DNA of 55,721 nt, taken from Pseudomonadota bacterium. GTDB lineage: Bacteria; Pseudomonadota; Alphaproteobacteria; Rhizobiales; Devosiaceae. The notes under the pieces are model-generated. The model ran no database searches. It saw only the letters and a program-made list of their open reading frames with translations, and was not told where the DNA came from. Position 1 is the first letter of the stretch. Each line of letters begins with the position of its first letter. The stretch lies in the NCBI GenBank assembly GCA_023393475.1, contig JAEWLC010000011.1, forward strand, positions 1 through 55,721, given 5' to 3'. Position numbers and translations under genes: made by a program. Below, piece after piece: positions 50,408 through 55,721 of this stretch.

Positions 50408-50911
50408 TCATTGACTCTTGTCGCCGCCGACCGAAGCCAGGTCGCCGCGGACAAGATTGTTGAATTCGTCGCTGGGGTCAGTCTTGGCGTGCTTGAAGAG
50501 GTACCAACCCTTTCCCTCCTCCATCGTGCGGGCGTAGATGTCGTCGCCGACGGCGGCGTGCAGGAAGCATTTGGTGGCCGGATAGCTGCCGGTGTCGCTG
50601 CTCCAGGTCGCATCGAAGCAGAGCTTGCCGAGATCGGTGATGCGCCATTTGCCCTCGGCGATGACGCTCGTCTGCTTGTCGCCATCAATCGAATAGGCAA
50701 AGAACCGGCGGCCGTCGGTCTTGAAATACGCGCCACCGCTGTCACCCCAACGCCAGGTATGGTTGCCGTAGATCGCCAGCAGCTCCACGGCCAGCAGGGG
50801 CACCGACCCCTCCGGAGGGGTCGTGATGTCCTGGGCCATGGCGGGGAGCGGGCCGGCAATGGCTGCCAGCCCACAGATGCAGATCGACGCGATTGTATGC
50901 CGCAAGGTCAC
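50408..50911 (-). CDS. Secreted DUF995-like protein
   Basis: 167 residues from a GTG that overlaps the glycosyltransferase stop by four bases. Signal peptide to about 28 (SICICGLAAIAGPLPAMAQD). The mature part has LLAIYGNHTWRWGDSGGAYF, AEGKWRITDLGKLCFDATW, ATKCFLHA and GKGWYLFKH; two cysteines are likely disulfide-bonded. The pattern resembles DUF995, a family of unknown role mostly in rhizobial bacteria; the match is from memory. Coupling to the synthase suggests a periplasmic partner in polymer export or modification. Confidence 0.75.
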   Translation of the reverse strand: MTLRHTIASICICGLAAIAGPLPAMAQDITTPPEGSVPLLAVELLAIYGNHTWRWGDSGGAYFKTDGRRFFAYSIDGDKQTSVIAEGKWRITDLGKLCFDATWSSDTGSYPATKCFLHAAVGDDIYARTMEEGKGWYLFKHAKTDPSDEFNNLVRGDLASVGGDKSQ

Positions 50912-52719
50912 TTTTGCTGTTCTCCTATCCAGTCGAACTCGAACGACAGCCGCCTCAGGCCTGTCTGCCCCATGCCGGCACCGGCAACGGAGAACTTGGC
51001 GTGAGTGAGCTTCACGAAGCCCGAGTTCCAGGCGATCGCTTCGAGCCCGGCAAGGCCGTGCTGGGTTGCGGCAACTGCCGGAAACACCGTCAGCGCGCCG
51101 GCCACCCCGACGCTTGTCGCCCAGCGCAGCCCGCGGCGCGCCGTGCCGTTCTCGATCCAGTGAAGGGCGACGATGATGGCGAAGATGACGCCGTAGACGA
51201 AGGCGTTGACGACCGCGAACAGGTAGTAGCCGTTGGCATGGTCGAGCGGTCCGATGGCGAAGGCGGCAAGGGCCGAGGACAGCGACAGCACGGCATAGGG
51301 CGCGACAACCGAGAACGGCAGTTGGGCTGCCACCATGCCCTTTGGCGTCACGCGGAACTCGGTGGTGCGGTGCAACACGGTATCGGTGATGGCGGTCAGC
51401 GTGCCGAGAACCGCCCACGGCCAGCGCGCGAAGATGAAGATCGCCGCCTCCCAGGACAGGATCTTGGCATCGTAGGGCCGGAACGTCCCCGTCGCCCGCC
51501 AGACGAAGGCGAGGACGGTGAGGACGAATGCCATCGGCATGAAGTGAGCGAGGAACGCGAAATAGGGAACGTTGACGAAGGTGAAGTCAAAGAGCAGCGC
51601 GATGATCGGCATGACGAAGCTGAGCAGCATGGTCAGCGCGAACACCGGGTACCAGAGCTGCGAGAACACGAACTGGAAGCGCAGCTTGGGGGTGAGCCCG
51701 CTGTAGTGGTGACGGGTGTGCTGCAGCAGGATCGTGACGAGGCTGCGTGACCACTGGAATTCCTGCACGACGAGGTCGCTGAACGTATCGGGACCCATGC
51801 CATGGGCTATGGCGTCGACGGCATGGACGCCCCGCCAACCGGCCGAGTTCATCATCAGGGTCGTTGAGTGGTCCTCGGCCAGTTCGGGACCCAGCCCGCC
51901 GATCTGTCGCAGGGCTTCGGTGCGCACCGCGTAGTGCGAACCGATGCAGAGCGGCGCCCAGCCACCGTTGTAGCCGGCCTGGAGCGAGCCGTGCATGCTG
52001 GCCTCGGCGTAGAGCCGTCCGCGGGCCGACCAGCTGGCTTTCGCATTGCTGTCGCAGATGCTCGGCGCGGAGACGTAGCCCACCCGGGGGTCGGCGAAGG
52101 GCTGCACCATGGCCCTGAGGTAACCCGGCTCCGGCACGTGATCGGCGTCGAGTTGCACGACCACGTCGTAGTTGTCGTAGCCGTAGTGGTCGTAGAAATA
52201 GGCGAGGTTGCCTTCCTTGCAGCGGGTGCGCCGCGGCCAGGTGGTGCGATGGTACTCGGTGATGCCGAAGCGGGTGGAAACCCTGACGCCGTGTGCCTCC
52301 GCCCAGGCGAGGGTTTCGGGGCTCGGCGCCTCGTCGGCGAGCCAGGTATCGTGCGGCACGTCCTGGTCGAGCATGGCGCGCAGCGTCTTCTCGACGATCT
52401 CGAACGGCTCGCTCGGCGCCTTGGTCACGACCATGGCGATGCGCAGTCCGTCCGGAATGGCCGTCGCTGGTGAGGGGCGTCGCGAACGGCTGAAGACCAG
52501 CAGGAAATAGGCCGGCGTCAGCGTCACCCACAGCAGGCAGAATGACACCACGGCGTAGGCGAGCGGCGAGGAGAAGTGCTCCGGGCGCAGCCACCAGGAC
52601 CAGAAGAAGACGAAGCAGAGGGCCCAGACGATCGTCCCCACCGCCTGCATGGCACCGGTACCGATGCCAAGCACGGGCAGCAGGTACAATCCGTTGGAGG
52701 GCCTGCTCTTATCCGGCAT
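50908..52719 (-). CDS. Processive family 2 glycosyltransferase (cellulose-synthase-like)
   Basis: 603 residues from ATG 52719 (AGGTGAGG upstream). Two N-terminal TM helices (about 23-43, 52-76), a cytosolic GT-A domain with DAD at 191-193 in VVQLDADHVPEPG and the AEDHSTT acid at 282-283, then the processivity motif position as QEFQW at 319-323 where Q(Q/R)xRW is usual (Arg replaced by Gln). At least six further TM helices form a channel. Such synthases polymerise a nucleotide sugar and extrude the chain. The donor is unknown; neighbouring genes suggest UDP-glucose, UDP-galactose or UDP-xylose. Confidence 0.9.
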   Translation of the reverse strand: MPDKSRPSNGLYLLPVLGIGTGAMQAVGTIVWALCFVFFWSWWLRPEHFSSPLAYAVVSFCLLWVTLTPAYFLLVFSRSRRPSPATAIPDGLRIAMVVTKAPSEPFEIVEKTLRAMLDQDVPHDTWLADEAPSPETLAWAEAHGVRVSTRFGITEYHRTTWPRRTRCKEGNLAYFYDHYGYDNYDVVVQLDADHVPEPGYLRAMVQPFADPRVGYVSAPSICDSNAKASWSARGRLYAEASMHGSLQAGYNGGWAPLCIGSHYAVRTEALRQIGGLGPELAEDHSTTLMMNSAGWRGVHAVDAIAHGMGPDTFSDLVVQEFQWSRSLVTILLQHTRHHYSGLTPKLRFQFVFSQLWYPVFALTMLLSFVMPIIALLFDFTFVNVPYFAFLAHFMPMAFVLTVLAFVWRATGTFRPYDAKILSWEAAIFIFARWPWAVLGTLTAITDTVLHRTTEFRVTPKGMVAAQLPFSVVAPYAVLSLSSALAAFAIGPLDHANGYYLFAVVNAFVYGVIFAIIVALHWIENGTARRGLRWATSVGVAGALTVFPAVAATQHGLAGLEAIAWNSGFVKLTHAKFSVAGAGMGQTGLRRLSFEFDWIGEQQK

Positions 52720-53698
52720 CGCGCACCTCACCTGCAAACGATGGGGCGGCAGTGCCGATGATGGTGTCGAGGTCCGAGAACTCGGGCACGAAGCCGAGCA
52801 CTTCCGCGGCGCGGCTTCCGTCCGCAAAGAGCGTCGGCGGATCGCCGGCGCGGGCCGGACGCATGATGGCCGGCACCCGGCGGCCGGTGATGCGCTCGAT
52901 GGTATCGAGCACGTCGCGGACCGATGTACCGCGCCCGGTGCCGAGGTTCAGCCGTGTGCTGGCACCTCCCGCGATGAGGTAGGCGGCGGCCATGACATGG
53001 GCCCGCGCCAGGTCGGTGACGTGGATATAGTCCCGGACGCAGGTCCCATCGGGCGTCGGCAGGTCGCTGCCGAAGACTTCGAGATAGGGCAATTGGCCGT
53101 AGGCAGCGAGCAGCGCCCGCGGGATCAGGTGGGTTTCCGGCTCGTGGCGCTCGCTCAGCTCGCCATCGGGGTCGGCGCCCGCGGCATTGAAATAGCGGAG
53201 CGCTACGAACTTCAGTCCATGGGCGACCTCGCAATCGGCCAGCATCTGTTCGCCGACCAGCTTGGTCCGCCCGTAGGGGTTGATCGGGTGCTGCGGATCG
53301 TCCTCGCGAATGGGCAGGCTGGCGGGGACACCGTAGGTCGCGCAGCTGCTGGAGAAGATGAGCTTGTCGACGCCGACCTGGCGGCAGGCATCGAGGAGAG
53401 ACCGCGTGCCCTCGACATTGTTGCGATAGTACTTGGTGGGATCGTAGACCGACTCGCCCACATAGGCGTTGGCCGCGAAGTGGATGACCGCTTGCGGCTG
53501 GTGCAGCCGCATCGTCGCCACCAGCGCCTCGGTATCCCGGATATCGGCCTCGACCAGCGGCCCCCAGCGCACGGCGTCGCGATGGCCGGTCGACAGGTTA
53601 TCCACCACCACCGGCAGGTAGCCGGCGGTCGCGAGCTGTTTTGCCGTGTGGCTGCCGATGAACCCGGCCCCGCCGGTAATAAGCAGGGCCTGCTTCAT
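52709..53698 (-). CDS. galE: UDP-glucose 4-epimerase
   Basis: 329 residues, extended SDR epimerase. NAD-binding LLITGGAGFIGSHTAKQL, catalytic Ser in FSSSCATYGVP and Tyr-x3-Lys in NPYGRTKLVGE, plus FNAAGADPDGELSE and VRDYIHVTDLARAHV. It interconverts UDP-glucose and UDP-galactose; homologues also act on UDP-xylose/UDP-arabinose. It overlaps the decarboxylase-like gene by four bases and the synthase by eleven, so it is part of the polymer operon and supplies or balances the sugar donor. Confidence 0.92.
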   Translation of the reverse strand: MKQALLITGGAGFIGSHTAKQLATAGYLPVVVDNLSTGHRDAVRWGPLVEADIRDTEALVATMRLHQPQAVIHFAANAYVGESVYDPTKYYRNNVEGTRSLLDACRQVGVDKLIFSSSCATYGVPASLPIREDDPQHPINPYGRTKLVGEQMLADCEVAHGLKFVALRYFNAAGADPDGELSERHEPETHLIPRALLAAYGQLPYLEVFGSDLPTPDGTCVRDYIHVTDLARAHVMAAAYLIAGGASTRLNLGTGRGTSVRDVLDTIERITGRRVPAIMRPARAGDPPTLFADGSRAAEVLGFVPEFSDLDTIIGTAAPSFAGEVRDAG

Positions 53699-54714
53699 GT
53701 GAGCGCCAGCTCTGCAGTGCGGGTGCGGGCCAGCTCGGCATCGAAATGCGCGATCGTGCGGACCAGGCCGTCGCGAAGGCGAACCTTGGGCGCCCAGTCG
53801 AGCAGTTCCCGCGCCCTGGCGATATCCGGTCGGCGCTGGCGCGGATCGTCCTGCGGCAGCGGCCGGTAGACGAGCCGCGACCGCGACCCGGTCAGATCCA
53901 GCACGAGCTTTGCCAGTTCGAGCATGGTGAACTCGCCCGGATTGCCCAGGTTGACCGGTGCCGGCGGCGCCGTCTCGGTCGCCATCAGTCGTTGGATGCC
54001 CTCGACCAAGTCATCGACAAAGCAGAAGGACCGGGTCTGGCTACCATCGCCGTAGATGGTGATGTCCTCGCCCCGCAGCGCCTGGACGATGAAATTCGAG
54101 ACGACGCGGCCATCGTCGGGGCTCATCCGCGGACCGTAGGTGTTGAAGATGCGGGCGATGCGCGTATCGACCCGGTGCAGCCGGCGATACTCGAAGAAGG
54201 CCGTCTCGGCCGTGCGCTTGCCTTCATCGTAGCAGGCCCGCGGACCATAGCAGTTGACGTTGCCCAGGTAGGTCTCGGGCTGCGGATGGACCTCGGGGTC
54301 GCCATAGACCTCGGAGGTGGACGCCTGGAAGATCCGCGCTCCCGTCCGGCGTGCGAGCTCGAGCACGTTCAGTGCGCCGAGCACGTTGGTCCTGAGCGTA
54401 TGGATGGGATCGCGCTGGTAGAGCGGCGGCGAAGCTGCGGCGGCGAGGTTGTAGATACGCGCGACGCGCTGCAGCGGCAGCTTCAGGGGCTCGACGACAT
54501 CGTGCTGCCGGAACACGAAGTCTGGGTTGCCCAGCAAGGGCTTGATATTGCCCATGCGGCCGGTCTGCAGGTTATCGATGCAGATGACCCGGTAGCCGCT
54601 CGCCAGCAATCGCTCCGACAGGTGCGAACCGACGAACCCGGCTCCGCCGGTAACGACCGCGACTGGCTTGTCGCTGTGATCATTCGAGAAAGATACGGCA
54701 CGGTGAGCGGCCAC
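53695..54714 (-). CDS. UDP-glucuronate decarboxylase-like extended SDR
   Basis: 339 residues from GTG 54714, with GGAG at 54721-54724 six bases upstream; a GTG at 54741 would be longer. Rossmann VVTGGAGFVGSHLSERLL, STSEVYGDPEVHPQPETYLG, catalytic Tyr-x3-Lys in CYDEGKRTAETAFFEYRR, and RIARIFNTYGPRMSPDDGRV. This pattern is that of UDP-xylose synthases; dTDP-glucose 4,6-dehydratases are the closest alternative. It is the first gene of the operon with galE and the synthase, and would make UDP-xylose from UDP-glucuronate (inference). Confidence 0.86.
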   Translation of the reverse strand: MAAHRAVSFSNDHSDKPVAVVTGGAGFVGSHLSERLLASGYRVICIDNLQTGRMGNIKPLLGNPDFVFRQHDVVEPLKLPLQRVARIYNLAAAASPPLYQRDPIHTLRTNVLGALNVLELARRTGARIFQASTSEVYGDPEVHPQPETYLGNVNCYGPRACYDEGKRTAETAFFEYRRLHRVDTRIARIFNTYGPRMSPDDGRVVSNFIVQALRGEDITIYGDGSQTRSFCFVDDLVEGIQRLMATETAPPAPVNLGNPGEFTMLELAKLVLDLTGSRSRLVYRPLPQDDPRQRRPDIARARELLDWAPKVRLRDGLVRTIAHFDAELARTRTAELALT

Positions 54715-55067
54715 GTTGAACTCCAACCCCCCGGCGAACACGGATGTCCGGGGAAAGGAAGCTTCAGGACGGGCCGCAGTCGTCCGTCACTTCTTACTAT
54801 GGGATCCGATACAGCCCCATGGCCTCGGGCATCGCATCGGCACTGGAAGAGTAGTTTACTAAGGCACGATTGACTGTTGTTCTGTTAAGGAAACTGTAAC
54901 CACACTCGGAACTGGGAATTACGGCCCAAGGTCGCCATTGGGGTATGGGTCTCAGGTCGGTATAGTTCCGACAAATAGCGTAAACGCGCGCCGTACCAAT
55001 GAGTTAGCCAAACACACCCGGTCGGCCGGGATGACTGCCGAAGAAAAGTTGATCGAGGGGGCACGCG
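54715..55067. other. 353-bp divergent promoter region
   Basis: Lies between the polysaccharide operon (minus) and the FecR-like gene (plus). AT-richer around 54850-54900 with one TTAA at 54885-54888; no convincing paired motif. Short open frames here on either strand lack ribosome sites and coding character. Confidence 0.6.
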
Positions 55068-55721
55068 GTGCCGAGGAGATCGAGCCCGATAGTTTTCGTT
55101 CTGCGCCACACCATCTCGCTTGGGACGATGATATTCTTCCTCTTGGTCGGAGCAATTCCGGCCGTGGCGGCGGACTGGCTGCTGTTGTCCGCAAGCGGAC
55201 CAGTATTCCGGATGGAAGCGGACGCCTGGATCGAAGTCGTGAGTGGCGAGAAGATCAGTATCGGCGTGCCGGTCCGTACCTTGCGCGGGGCGAGCGCCGA
55301 ACTCACCGCAGGCGGGATCGTGATCAGGCTCAGGTCGGAGAGCGCGATGCGCATCGACAGCGACAGCCCCGGCGGAGGAACCGTCATCACCCAGTTCGGC
55401 GGCGTCGTCTCCGTGGACATCAAGCAGCGGCGGGCGCGGCCCGTCGTATTGCGTACCCAGGCCGTTGCCATCACCGTGAACGAGCGCAGCGCCGGTTTCA
55501 CCTGCAATGCCGCGACAGGCCAGATCTCGGTCGCGGAGGGTGAGGTCATCGTCGTGGATACCGCTACCGGCGTTGCAGCCGAGGTCAGCGCCGGCACCGC
55601 GGTCCTCGCCACGGACCTCGCCGCGCCTCCAGAGGCCGTGACGCCAGTGTCCCATGGAAATGGGGCTGGCAACGCAACCCCCAATCCCAATGCCAACCCC
55701 AACGCCGGCCCGGCTCCCAAC
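55068..55721 (+). CDS. FecR-like domain exported protein, N-terminal part (cut by window end)
   Basis: 218 codons open from GTG 55068 to the window end, with GAGGGGG upstream and an in-frame TGA at 55050. The N-terminal signal segment reads TISLGTMIFFLLVGAIPAVA then ADW. The next 160 residues fit a FecR-type beta domain: PVRTLRGASAELTAGG, IVIRLRSESAMRI, TVITQFGGVVSVDIKQ, FTCNAATGQISVAEGEVIVV and TGVAAEVSAGTAVLA. It ends in an Asn/Pro/Ala linker (NATPNPNANPNAGPAPN). The full protein probably continues with another domain. Divergent from the polymer operon. Other frames over the same DNA lack these features. Confidence 0.78.
   Translation, partial: MPRRSSPIVFVLRHTISLGTMIFFLLVGAIPAVAADWLLLSASGPVFRMEADAWIEVVSGEKISIGVPVRTLRGASAELTAGGIVIRLRSESAMRIDSDSPGGGTVITQFGGVVSVDIKQRRARPVVLRTQAVAITVNERSAGFTCNAATGQISVAEGEVIVVDTATGVAAEVSAGTAVLATDLAAPPEAVTPVSHGNGAGNATPNPNANPNAGPAPN

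Noticed and set aside
54938..55543. Plus-strand frame and an opposing minus-strand frame (55004-55720) at the window end
   Set aside because: Neither has a signal, domain or ribosome site; the frame from GTG 55068 reads as a coherent FecR-like exported protein.
1..55721. tRNA, rRNA, insertion sequences, prophage or toxin-antitoxin modules
   Set aside because: No cloverleaf-like intergenic segments, transposase motifs, terminal repeats or phage structural genes could be recognised by eye.

Overview
The window is GC-rich, gene-dense chromosomal DNA from an alphaproteobacterium, most likely of the order Hyphomicrobiales and possibly Devosia-like. The genus is an inference from gene content: a che operon with two cheW and two receptor genes, a small FlhB-like protein next to FliK, a Pao-type molybdo-flavoprotein set, and intergenic GANTC and TTAA motifs of the CcrM and CtrA type. 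I see no rRNA, tRNA, IS element, prophage or CRISPR array. Long open frames opposite real genes are common and are shadows of GC-rich codons.

Bases 1-8842, plus strand: a reductive pyrimidine (or hydantoin) degradation operon. It holds the end of mmsA, an N-carbamoyl-amino-acid hydrolase, a dihydropyrimidinase, and a complete ABC importer (ATPase, two permeases, binding protein). Three uncharacterised proteins are interleaved. The likely flow is uptake, ring opening, release of beta-alanine, then malonate-semialdehyde oxidation to acetyl-CoA. A strong intrinsic terminator closes the operon.

Bases 8875-19005: a PAS-GGDEF-EAL protein, a cytoplasmic GH20 hexosaminidase with a PLP-dependent D-amino-acid lyase, the flagellar pair FlhB-like/FliK, a second PAS-GGDEF-EAL protein, and a GT-D-like glycosyltransferase.

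Bases 19035-30591, minus strand: a chemotaxis operon in the order STAS, cheY, cheA, cheW, mcp, mcp, cheW, cheR, cheB, and a soluble protein with two degenerate receptor-type hairpins. Upstream lies a 454-bp intergenic region with seven GANTC sites in 122 bp. An HD-GYP response regulator follows.

Bases 32267-40678: an isochorismatase-fold hydrolase, a Gfo/Idh/MocA oxidoreductase, an XdhC chaperone plus MocA-like nucleotidyltransferase converging on a three-subunit Pao-like aldehyde/xanthine oxidoreductase, an aldo/keto reductase and a 63-residue orphan.

Bases 40767-49443: an SbcD/YhaO-like nuclease with its SbcC/YhaN-like ATPase, a J-domain protein, a secreted alpha/beta hydrolase, a cupin, a GFA-family protein, an SleB-type cell-wall hydrolase with CtrA-like boxes upstream, a HAD phosphatase and a small secreted protein.

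Bases 49440-55721: a compact overlapping minus-strand operon (UDP-glucuronate decarboxylase-like, GalE, processive GT2 synthase, DUF995-like secreted protein, secreted GH26-like hydrolase) that looks like a synthase-dependent polysaccharide locus. Divergent from it is a FecR-like exported protein cut by the window end.
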